From contig DJRP01000034.1 of the NCBI GenBank assembly GCA_002437815.1, positions 1 to 29,191 of the forward strand: a stretch of 29,191 nt of DNA, written 5' to 3'. The position numbers and the translations under genes were made by a program. The notes under the pieces were generated by a model. The model was not told the origin of the DNA. It made no database searches and was given only the letters and a program-made list of their open reading frames with translations. The DNA is from Collinsella sp. UBA6357 (GTDB lineage: Bacteria > Actinomycetota > Coriobacteriia > Coriobacteriales > Coriobacteriaceae). The stretch's first letter is position 1; the number at the start of each line of letters is the position of its first letter. Below, piece after piece: positions 6,815 to 13,720 of this stretch.

Positions 6815-7735
6815 ATGGCAGAGAACAAGATCAAGCTTGATAAGTCTGACCGTCAGAAGGTTTGGTGGCGTCACCAGTTCCTTCAGGGCTCGTGGAACTA
6901 CGAGCGTATGCAGAACGGCGGTTGGTGCTACTCCATGATCCCCGCGATCAAGAAGCTCTACACCAACAAGGACGACCAGATCGCCGCCCTTAAGCGTCAC
7001 CTCGAGTTCTACAACACGCACCCCTACGTGTCCTCCCCGGTCATCGGTGTTACCCTGGCCCTCGAGGAGGAGCGCGCCAACGGCGCTCCTGTCGATGACG
7101 TCGCCATCCAGGGCGTCAAGGTCGGTATGATGGGCCCGCTCGCCGGCGTCGGCGACCCGGTCTTCTGGTTCACCGTCCGCCCGATTCTCGGTGCACTCGG
7201 TGCTTCCCTGGCACTTTCCGGCTCTATCGTCGGCCCGCTGCTGTTCTTCATCGCTTGGAACCTTATCCGTATGGTCTTCGAGTGGTACACGCAGGAGTTC
7301 GGCTACAAGGTCGGCTCGTCCATCGCCAACGACCTCTCCGGCGGTCTGATGGGCAAGGTCACCGAGGGCGCTTCGATCCTGGGTATGTTCATCATCGGCG
7401 CTCTGGTCGAGCGCTGGGTGTCCATCTCCTTCACCCCGATCGTCTCCCAAATCACGCAGTCCGAGGGTGCCTACATTGATTGGGATAAGCTCCCCAGCGG
7501 TTCCGCAGGCATCAAGGAGGCTCTGACCCAGTACAACTCCATCGGCGCCACCGCCCTGGACAAGGTCAAGGTCACCACGCTTCAGGCCAACCTCGATCAG
7601 CTGATCCCCGGCCTGTGCGCTGTGCTGCTGACGCTTCTGTGCTGCCAGCTTCTTAAGAAGAAGGTCAGCCCGATCGTCATCATCCTGGCCCTCTTTGCCG
7701 TCGGTATCATCGGTCGTTTCTTCGGCTTCATGTAA
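6815..7735 (+). CDS. manZ: PTS mannose-family EIID membrane component
   Basis: A 306-residue partner of EIIC. It begins with a soluble N-terminal part containing WWRHQFLQGSWNYERMQNGG, the family hallmark, and then KVGMMGPLAGVGDPVFWFT, the conserved re-entrant loop region. Hydrophobic segments follow around residues 125-155 and 175-200, and again near the C-terminus (about 262-306). GGAAGGGAG precedes the start. It is followed by a two-hairpin region and by manO. Together with the two preceding genes it forms a complete mannose-type transporter, which phosphorylates its sugar on entry. Confidence 0.95.
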   Translation: MAENKIKLDKSDRQKVWWRHQFLQGSWNYERMQNGGWCYSMIPAIKKLYTNKDDQIAALKRHLEFYNTHPYVSSPVIGVTLALEEERANGAPVDDVAIQGVKVGMMGPLAGVGDPVFWFTVRPILGALGASLALSGSIVGPLLFFIAWNLIRMVFEWYTQEFGYKVGSSIANDLSGGLMGKVTEGASILGMFIIGALVERWVSISFTPIVSQITQSEGAYIDWDKLPSGSAGIKEALTQYNSIGATALDKVKVTTLQANLDQLIPGLCAVLLTLLCCQLLKKKVSPIVIILALFAVGIIGRFFGFM

Positions 7736-7759
7736 GACCGCTTTGGCCTAAGACCGAAC

Positions 7760-7820
7760 ACGGGCATATCGAGCCCGTTACAACGGGTCGCACCGGGTAC
7801 ACTTGGTGCGACCCGTTTTT
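7760..7820 (+). terminator. Rho-independent terminator between EIID and ManO
   Basis: A small hairpin (arms 7760-7765 and 7773-7778) is followed by a strong one with perfect 13-base arms (7782-7794 and 7805-7817) running into TTTTT. This is the best-formed terminator in the window. manO lies only 32 bases past it, so manO is either read through or has its own weak promoter. Confidence 0.9.
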
Positions 7821-7852
7821 CTATCGGATACGCGTGATAAAGGTGGGCGCAT

Positions 7853-8251
7853 ATGGCGCAGTCGCTTAACAGCAAGGTCGATTTCACGGCGAAGGCGAGC
7901 TCGTTCGCCGGTCTGTCTACCTATGGAAACGTCATGGTGGGCAACAAGGCCTTTGAGTTCTATAACGAGCGCAATCCCGAGGACTTCATTCAGATTCCCT
8001 GGGAGCTTGTCGACCATGTGTCGGCCGAGGTGCTGCGTGGTTCCAAAAAGATCGTGCGCTTTGCCTTCTTTACGACCGACGGGGCCAAACTTTCGTTCTC
8101 CACGCGTGATAACAAGGCCTGTCTGCGTGCCTGCCGCACGTATCTGGGTGACGAGAAGCTCCTGCGCTCGCCCGACTTCATCGAGGTCGTTGGTCACGGT
8201 GCCAAGAGCATTCCCAGCGCCATCAAGGGCATCTTTCATAAGGGCGAGTAG
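7853..8251 (+). CDS. manO: ManO (DUF956), accessory protein of mannose PTS operons
   Basis: A 132-residue soluble protein. The N-terminus (NSKVDFTAKASSF), the central segment around FIQIPWELVDHVSAEV, and a basic C-terminal part ending in a Ser/Pro-Ile-Lys-Gly segment match the DUF956/ManO family. Members of this family sit next to mannose-type EII genes in Firmicutes and Coriobacteria. They are thought to be operon-linked modulators, but the molecular role is not established. AAAGGTG lies about eight bases upstream of the start. The gene is separated from EIID by a strong terminator, suggesting lower or differently controlled expression than the transporter. Confidence 0.85.
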   Translation: MAQSLNSKVDFTAKASSFAGLSTYGNVMVGNKAFEFYNERNPEDFIQIPWELVDHVSAEVLRGSKKIVRFAFFTTDGAKLSFSTRDNKACLRACRTYLGDEKLLRSPDFIEVVGHGAKSIPSAIKGIFHKGE

Positions 8252-8259
8252 AGTGGCCC

Positions 8260-8278
8260 GGGCAGGCGCTTTCTGCCC
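8260..8278 (+). terminator. Short hairpin after manO
   Basis: GGGCAG (8260-8265) pairs with CTGCCC (8273-8278) across a seven-base loop. There is no U-run. It lies directly upstream of the tRNA promoter and is a weak terminator candidate. Confidence 0.35.
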
Positions 8279-8283
8279 TAATC

Positions 8284-8292
8284 TGCTACACT
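8284..8292 (+). promoter_or_regulatory. Extended -10 promoter (TGC-TACACT) of the tRNA gene
   Basis: TGC immediately followed by TACACT lies ten bases before the first base of the tRNA, placing transcription start very close to the mature 5' end. No clear -35 is present, which is consistent with an extended -10 promoter. Confidence 0.55.
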
Positions 8293-8302
8293 AGTACAAC
8301 AT

Positions 8303-8378
8303 GCCTCCGTAGCTCAGGGGATAGAGCACCGCTCTCCTAAAGCGGGTGTCGTGCGTTCGAATCGCACCGGGGGCACCA
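8303..8378 (+). tRNA. tRNA-Arg, anticodon CCU
   Basis: A complete 76-nt cloverleaf. The acceptor GCCTCCG pairs with CGGGGGC (one G-U), the D stem is GCTC/GAGC, the anticodon stem CCGCT/AGCGG holds the loop CTCCTAA with anticodon CCT, and the T arm GTGCG/CGCAC encloses TTCGAAT. The discriminator A and the CCA end are encoded. It reads AGG, a rare arginine codon in high-GC actinobacteria. Confidence 0.97.
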
Positions 8379-8389
8379 GAAAACGCTAC

Positions 8390-8426
8390 AGGCTCGGTAT
8401 CGTGATGGTGCCGGGCCTTTCTGGTT
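8390..8426 (+). terminator. Terminator of the tRNA transcript
   Basis: Arms 8390-8399 and 8409-8418 pair over ten bases with two G-U pairs, followed by TTTCTGGTTTT. The position just after the tRNA and the T-rich tail support termination. Confidence 0.55.
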
Positions 8427-8473
8427 TTAAGGGCTTGAGGTCTGCTTCGGCGCTGCGGGCCGGAAGCCCTTTG

Positions 8474-8612
8474 TCTGAAATATGAACAGATTCAGGCCTC
8501 ATTCTTAATAAAACAGTGCAGATTTCAGATGATTCGGGTGGTGGACCCCAAGGTTGTCTGAGATATGCACAGATATGCCGGTCGCGTTTGGCTAATCTGT
8601 GCATAACTCAGA
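8474..8612. repeat. Four copies of an 18-bp motif in alternating orientation
   Basis: The motif is approximately TCTGARWTATGCACAGAT. Copies are at 8474-8491 (+), 8512-8529 (-, the most diverged), 8557-8574 (+) and 8595-8612 (-). Each is itself a loose inverted repeat (TCTG...CAGA). Centre spacings are 38, 45 and 38 bp. They occupy the gene-free interval of about 360 nt between the tRNA and pknB. Apart from these copies and the two flanking terminators I see nothing else there. Confidence 0.7.
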
Positions 8613-8655
8613 TGGGCTTATCGGTGGGGATGCACAACTCCAACTCAACACAATA

Positions 8656-8690
8656 AAATGCCCGCTTGCCGGGGGAGCAAGCGGGCATTT
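8656..8690. terminator. Bidirectional terminator downstream of pknB
   Basis: Perfect 14-base arms AAATGCCCGCTTGC and its complement (8656-8669, 8677-8690) with a seven-base loop. On the minus strand it ends in TTTTATT and terminates the pknB transcript; on the plus strand it ends in only TTT. Confidence 0.85.
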
Positions 8691-8738
8691 GCGTGCGAGT
8701 ATGCGTTTTGCCGGTTGCGGTTCTACCGGCGAGTCGAA

Positions 8739-10700
8739 CTAGTTGGTAGTGTCGGTGCTGCCGGTATCCGTGCCGGTGGAGCTGCCGGAGCTGCTGGAGT
8801 TAAGCTTGACCGTCAGGGTGATATTGGCGTCGGTCGACTGCTTGCCGGTGGGGGAGACACCGGTGACGGTGGCGTCCTCGCCCGGGCTCACCGGGTTGCC
8901 GCTTTGGTCGCAGTAGCTCAGATTGTAGAATCCGGCGTTGTTGAGTGCCGCTGCTGCTGCCGAGATGCTCTTGCCGTAGAGGTTGGTGGGAACCGCGACC
9001 TTGCCGGAAGATTTGGCGATCACGACCGAGATCGTGGAGCCGGGCTTTTGCTTGCCGCTCGGGTTCCAGGAGATCACGGTGCCCTCAGTGGTGGAGTCGT
9101 CCTCCTTGTAGGTCACGTCGACGCCAAACCCGGCAGAATCAAGGGCGCTGCGGGCCTGGGACTCGGTCATGCCGGTCAGATCGGGGACAGACTTGGTGTC
9201 CGGGCCGCTCGAGACCTTGTAGGAGATGCTCGTGCCCTTTTCGACCTCGGTGCCGGTCTCGGTGCCCTGGCTGAAGACCGTGCCCTCGTCGGCGTCGTTG
9301 GCTTCCTCGGTGGCATTGCCCTTGAGGCCCACGCTGGCAAGCGCGGCCTCGGCCTGGTCCTTGGTGAGGCCGACCAAGTTGGGTACCTCGACCTTCTCGG
9401 CGGGCTTGGGGCCCTTGGAGATCACCAGGCTCACTTTGGAGCCCTTGGCCTTCTTGGTGTTGCCGTCAGGGGTCTGCTCGGCAACCTTGCCCTCGTCGAC
9501 CTCGTCGTTATAGCTCTGCTCGACGGTGCCGACCTCAAGGCCGGCCTGTTTGATGAGCTGGACGGCGGTTTCCTGATCTTTGCCGAGCACGTCGGGCACC
9601 GTTACCTGGGTGCCGCCGAAGATACCGCTCGCAAAGGCGGCGATGACACCGATGACGGCGATGGCCGCAACAACGGCGGCAACGATCTTGCCTTTGCCGC
9701 CCTTCTTCTCCTCGGCTGCATACGAACCGGTGGAACCGGAGGCGGCGCTGCGCTGCGAGGTCTGACCGGAGACGCCCGAGACCGGACGCACCATCGCGCG
9801 CGTCTGATCGGAGAGCTTGCGGGTCTCGGCGTTGTCGAGCGCGGCGGCTCCGATAACGCGCGTGGGCTCGGGAACGTTCACGGTGCGGCCCGAGAGGTAG
9901 CTGTTGAGCACCTGACGGAGCTCGTCGGCCGTCTGGAAACGGTTGGCCGGGTCCTTCTCCATGCACTTGAGGATGATGCGCTCAAGATCGGCGTCGACGC
10001 CGGGGTTGAGCTCGCTGGGCGGCACGGGCAGCTCGTTGACCTGTTTGAGGGCGACCGAGATGGCATCGTCACCGTCAAAGGGCACGCGGCCGGTGGCGCA
10101 CTCGTACATGACGACGCCCAGCGAATAGATATCACTGGTGGGGCCGAGCTCCTGGCCGCGCGTCTGCTCGGGGCTCACGTAGTGGGCGGTGCCCAACACA
10201 TTATTGTCCTGGGTGAGATGGCTGTTCTTGGCGCGTGCGATGCCAAAGTCCATCACCTTGATGTTGCCGTCGGGCAGCACCATGATGTTCTGCGGCTTGA
10301 TGTCGCGGTGGATGATCTCGTGCTTGTGGGCGACTGAGAGGGCCGAGCTGATCTGCGATCCGATCTGTGCGACCTTTTTGGGGTCGAGGGCGCCGTGGCT
10401 CTTGATGCCGCTCTTGAGGTCGGTGCCGCGCAGGTACTCCATGATGATGTAATAGGTGTCGCCGTCTTTGCCCCAGTCGTAGACGCCCACGATATAGGGG
10501 GAGGACAGGCCGGCGGCCGCCTGGGCCTCCTGCTTGAAGCGCGCGGCGAAGGTCGCGTCGCCGGCGTATTGCGGCAGCATGACCTTGACGGCGACCGTGC
10601 GGTCGAGCACCTGATCCTGTGCGCGGTACACGGTGGCCATGCCACCCGTGCCCACCTTGTCCTTAATGAGGTATCTTCCCCCGAGGACCCTCTGTTCCAT
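8739..10700 (-). CDS. pknB: PknB, Ser/Thr protein kinase with four extracytoplasmic PASTA domains
   Basis: A 653-residue single-pass membrane kinase that senses muropeptides or lipid II through PASTA repeats and phosphorylates cell-wall and division proteins. The kinase domain covers about residues 9-270, with a Gly loop GTGGMATV, Lys39, HRD at 131-133 and DFG at 151-153. A Ser/Thr-rich juxtamembrane segment follows, then one membrane helix (about 345-367) and four PASTA units. The protein ends in a Ser/Gly/Thr-rich tail. AGGAG lies six bases before the ATG. The gene is the last of the fha-pstP-rodA/pbpA cluster, as in mycobacteria, but 127 bases from the previous gene and with its own promoter. 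pknA is not beside it. Confidence 0.96.
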   Translation of the reverse strand: MEQRVLGGRYLIKDKVGTGGMATVYRAQDQVLDRTVAVKVMLPQYAGDATFAARFKQEAQAAAGLSSPYIVGVYDWGKDGDTYYIIMEYLRGTDLKSGIKSHGALDPKKVAQIGSQISSALSVAHKHEIIHRDIKPQNIMVLPDGNIKVMDFGIARAKNSHLTQDNNVLGTAHYVSPEQTRGQELGPTSDIYSLGVVMYECATGRVPFDGDDAISVALKQVNELPVPPSELNPGVDADLERIILKCMEKDPANRFQTADELRQVLNSYLSGRTVNVPEPTRVIGAAALDNAETRKLSDQTRAMVRPVSGVSGQTSQRSAASGSTGSYAAEEKKGGKGKIVAAVVAAIAVIGVIAAFASGIFGGTQVTVPDVLGKDQETAVQLIKQAGLEVGTVEQSYNDEVDEGKVAEQTPDGNTKKAKGSKVSLVISKGPKPAEKVEVPNLVGLTKDQAEAALASVGLKGNATEEANDADEGTVFSQGTETGTEVEKGTSISYKVSSGPDTKSVPDLTGMTESQARSALDSAGFGVDVTYKEDDSTTEGTVISWNPSGKQKPGSTISVVIAKSSGKVAVPTNLYGKSISAAAAALNNAGFYNLSYCDQSGNPVSPGEDATVTGVSPTGKQSTDANITLTVKLNSSSSGSSTGTDTGSTDTTN

Positions 10701-10743
10701 TCCTAGCTCCTATCTTGCGCATACTCGCTCAAACGATGTACGT

Positions 10744-10772
10744 GTATTACCAAAGTGTGTGACGCGGTCTCA
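10744..10772 (-). promoter_or_regulatory. pknB promoter
   Basis: On the minus strand, -35 TGAGAC (10767-10772) and -10 TAATAC (10744-10749) are exactly 17 bases apart, with TGG before the -10 hexamer giving an extended -10. Together with the GC hairpin at 10803-10826, this suggests pknB can be transcribed separately from the genes upstream. Confidence 0.6.
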
Positions 10773-10802
10773 GGCCGTTCGACTTAGACCGGAGCGCGCC
10801 GC

Positions 10803-10826
10803 GGGGCCCTGCCCGCCCGGGGCCCC
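10803..10826. repeat. GC hairpin after the RodA-PBP gene
   Basis: GGGGCCC (10803-10809) and GGGCCCC (10820-10826) can pair just past the stop of the fused gene. It has no U-run and is at best an inefficient terminator. Confidence 0.4.
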
Positions 10827-10827
10827 A

Positions 10828-13704
10828 TTAGGCTCCCTGTGCGGCAAGCGCCGCGGTGAGTACGATACCGGCGATTTTGGCGGCTTTGACGTCGTGCTTA
10901 TCGAAGTCCTCGAGCGCCACCGAGATGGCGACCGTGGGCTGATCGTAGGGCGCAAACCCGATAAACATCGAGTTGACGTTGGTTCCACCGGTCTCGGCCG
11001 AGCCCGTCTTGCCTGCCACCTTGACGCCCGAGATCTGGGCATCGGTGCCGGTGCCGGACTGCACGACGTCGAGCATAGCCTGTTTGACCTTGTCGGCGGT
11101 GTCGGCGCTGATGGCCTGTCCGAGCGAACGGCTCTGCGTGGTCTTGACCACGGTGCCGTCGGGTGCGAGCACCTGGGAGACGAAGAACGGGTCCATGACG
11201 ACGCCGCTGTTGGCGATGGCCGCGGCGATTACGGCGTTTTGCATGACCGTGGTCTGGGGGCCGGGGGTGTGGTCCTGGCCGACCGGCTGGCCGGCGCCGG
11301 CCCAAGCGAGCTCCCACTCGGTCATCTGGGCGGGATCGGCCATGATGGATGCGGCGGACTTGAGGTCCTGACCGAGCTTTTGGCCATAGCCAAAGGCGTT
11401 GGCGTACTGCACGAGGGTGCTGGCGCCCACCTGGTCGGCAACCTGGCCGAAGACGACGTTGGACGACACGGCAAAGGCTTTTTGCAGCGAAATGGTGCCG
11501 TAGCTCTCCTTGTCATAGTTGGTGACCGGCGCGTTGCCGATATCCATGCTACCGGGGGCCTGATAGGTGCTCGACAGGCTGGCGGTTCCGCTTTCGAGCG
11601 CGGCCGACAGCGTCACGGCCTTAAAGGTCGAGCCGGGCGTGTAGAGCGCGTCCATGGCGCGGTCGTACATGGAGCCGTCCTCGCCACCGCCCGATTGCAT
11701 GACGGCCTCGATGTTGGTGTTGTCGTAGCTCGGCGAACTCGCGCAGGCCAGCACGGCGCCCGTGCGCGGGTCGAGCACCACGACGGCGCCCTTGAAGCCC
11801 TTGAGTGCCTGCTCGGCGGCCGTCTGGATACGCGAATCGATGGTGAGCTTGACGGTGTTGCCGGGCTGGGTCTGCCCCGCCAGGCTCAGCAGAGCGTTGT
11901 TCCAGCTCGAGTAATCCTTGGAGCCGGTAAGGGTATCGTTCATGACGCTCTCGATACCCGTGGTGCCGTATTGCTGGCTCACGTAGCCCACCACGTGCGA
12001 GGCGAGGTTGCCGTTGGGGTAGGAGCGCACATAGGTGCCGTCCTCCTGCTGCAGGCTCTCGGCCAGCGTCACACCGTCGTTGGTGATGATCGAGCCGCGC
12101 TGAATGTACTTGGAGCGGGCGATCGTGTGGTTGTTGGTCGGCATGTCCTGATAGTCCTTGGCCTTGATGACCTGGACATAGGTGAGGTTGCCGATAAGGA
12201 TGGCGAACAGCGCCGTAAAGGCGAACACGGCGCGCGTGAGGCGGTTGGCGAGCGCCACGCGACCGAGCACGCCCGATTCGGGCGTGTCGAGCAGGCGACG
12301 GCGCATGCGCGAGCCGGCGGAGTGCGAACCACGGCGGCCGTAGCTCGAGGTCGGGGCGAAGCGCGTTCCGGTCTGCGAGGCGGAGGGTACGACCTGGTCG
12401 TCGCTGACCGGTGCCATTGTGCCCGTTCCGGTGAGTTCGGCCTCGCGACCGGTGGCCTCGTCTCCGGCGCGCATGAGAAGCGCCACGATGACAAAGCTCG
12501 CGAGCAGCGAGGATCCGCCCTGACTCATGAAGGGGAGGGTGACGCCGGTCAGCGGGATCAGGCGGGTCACACCGCCCACGATCAAAAAGGCCTGGAAGCT
12601 GATGGCGGCTGTGAGACCCGTTGCGCTAAACGCCGCGAGGTCGGATTTGGCACGGGCGGCCGTGGTGAGGCCGCGCACGGCAAAGAGCATGAACAGGATG
12701 AGCACGGCGCCGCCGCCCAAAAGGCCCATTTCCTCGCCGATGGCCGAGAAGATGAAGTCGGACTCGACGACCGGGATGTTGTTGGCCATGCCGTTGCCGA
12801 TACCCACGCCGGCAAGACCGCCGTCGGCAAGCGAGAACAGCGACTGGACGATCTGGTAGCCCTGGCCCTGCGCGTCGGCAAACGGGTCGAGCCAGACCTG
12901 AAAACGCACCTGCACGTGGCTCAGGAACTTATAGGCGGCCACGCCGCCCACGGCTAGCAGCATGAAGCCGATGATCAGGTACGACACGCGGCCGGTGGCG
13001 ACGTAGAGCATGAGCAAAAAGATGGTGTAGAACAGCACGGCCGAGCCCAGGTCGCGTTCGAAGACCACGACGATCAGGCAGACGCCCCACACCGCGAATA
13101 GCGGCATGAGCAGGCGCAGGCGCGGTACCTTGATACCCAGGATGGTTCGGTTGGAGATTGAAAGCAGCTCACGGTTCTCGGCAAGATAGCCGGCCAGGAA
13201 CAGCACGATGAAGATCTTGGCGAACTCGCCGGGCTGGATGGTGAAGCCGGCGATGCGGATCCACAGCTTGGAACCCGAGATGGTGGTGCCGATAAAGATC
13301 GGCAACATGAGCAAGATGATGCCGATGATGCCGAAGGTGTACTTATAGCGTTTGACCACGTCGAGGTTCTTGACCACAGCAAGGGTTCCCACCATGAGGG
13401 CAACCGAGACAAACAGGATGATGAGCTGCGAGATCGCCAGGTCGGGCGCCAGACGCGTCACGAAGGTGATGCCGATGCCGGAGAGCACGAAGACGATGGG
13501 CAGGATGGCCGGGTCGGCTCCCGGTGCCAGGATGCGCACGGCGATGTGCGCCGCGGCGAATGCGGCGAACAGGCCGATCGGTACGGCAAGTGTCTCGAAG
13601 GATACGGCGGCGCCCGTCGTGAGCACGTACATCGCATAGAGCAAGATGACGGGGAACGCCGAGGCGATGAGCAATAGCAGTTCTGTGTTGCGGCGGCTAC
13701 TCAT
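10828..13704 (-). CDS. Single-chain fusion of SEDS glycosyltransferase (RodA/FtsW) and class B PBP transpeptidase
   Basis: A 958-residue integral membrane protein. Residues 1 to about 415 are a complete SEDS polymerase with GSKLWIRI...QPGEFAKI, FERDLGSA, Asp316 in ESDFIFSAIGEE (the position of the essential aspartate) and PLTGVTLPFMSQGGSS. A cytoplasmic Ser/Thr/Arg-rich linker of about 65 residues follows. Then come one membrane helix and a class B penicillin-binding protein with SxxK at 692-695 (STFK), SxN at 747-749 and KTG at 899-901. The SEDS half polymerises lipid II and the PBP half crosslinks the strands. In mycobacteria these are two adjacent genes, rodA and pbpA. The start at 13704 is chosen over an in-frame upstream codon because GGAAGGGAG lies eight bases before it and it follows the pstP stop by 16 bases. 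No PASTA domain is present. Confidence 0.93.
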   Translation of the reverse strand: MSSRRNTELLLLIASAFPVILLYAMYVLTTGAAVSFETLAVPIGLFAAFAAAHIAVRILAPGADPAILPIVFVLSGIGITFVTRLAPDLAISQLIILFVSVALMVGTLAVVKNLDVVKRYKYTFGIIGIILLMLPIFIGTTISGSKLWIRIAGFTIQPGEFAKIFIVLFLAGYLAENRELLSISNRTILGIKVPRLRLLMPLFAVWGVCLIVVVFERDLGSAVLFYTIFLLMLYVATGRVSYLIIGFMLLAVGGVAAYKFLSHVQVRFQVWLDPFADAQGQGYQIVQSLFSLADGGLAGVGIGNGMANNIPVVESDFIFSAIGEEMGLLGGGAVLILFMLFAVRGLTTAARAKSDLAAFSATGLTAAISFQAFLIVGGVTRLIPLTGVTLPFMSQGGSSLLASFVIVALLMRAGDEATGREAELTGTGTMAPVSDDQVVPSASQTGTRFAPTSSYGRRGSHSAGSRMRRRLLDTPESGVLGRVALANRLTRAVFAFTALFAILIGNLTYVQVIKAKDYQDMPTNNHTIARSKYIQRGSIITNDGVTLAESLQQEDGTYVRSYPNGNLASHVVGYVSQQYGTTGIESVMNDTLTGSKDYSSWNNALLSLAGQTQPGNTVKLTIDSRIQTAAEQALKGFKGAVVVLDPRTGAVLACASSPSYDNTNIEAVMQSGGGEDGSMYDRAMDALYTPGSTFKAVTLSAALESGTASLSSTYQAPGSMDIGNAPVTNYDKESYGTISLQKAFAVSSNVVFGQVADQVGASTLVQYANAFGYGQKLGQDLKSAASIMADPAQMTEWELAWAGAGQPVGQDHTPGPQTTVMQNAVIAAAIANSGVVMDPFFVSQVLAPDGTVVKTTQSRSLGQAISADTADKVKQAMLDVVQSGTGTDAQISGVKVAGKTGSAETGGTNVNSMFIGFAPYDQPTVAISVALEDFDKHDVKAAKIAGIVLTAALAAQGA

Positions 13705-13720
13705 AAGCGGCACTCCCTTC

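Noticed and set aside
8386..8604. A 72-codon minus-strand frame in the interval after the tRNA
   Set aside because: It runs through the four-copy repeat and the tRNA terminator and shows no ribosome site or protein-like pattern.
8658..10337. A 559-codon plus-strand frame opposite pknB
   Set aside because: Shadow of a kinase gene with intact HRD, DFG and PASTA motifs; no family features of its own.
10803..10826. GC hairpin as a full terminator between the fused gene and pknB
   Set aside because: No U-run follows on either strand, so I list it only as a repeat with possible weak effect.
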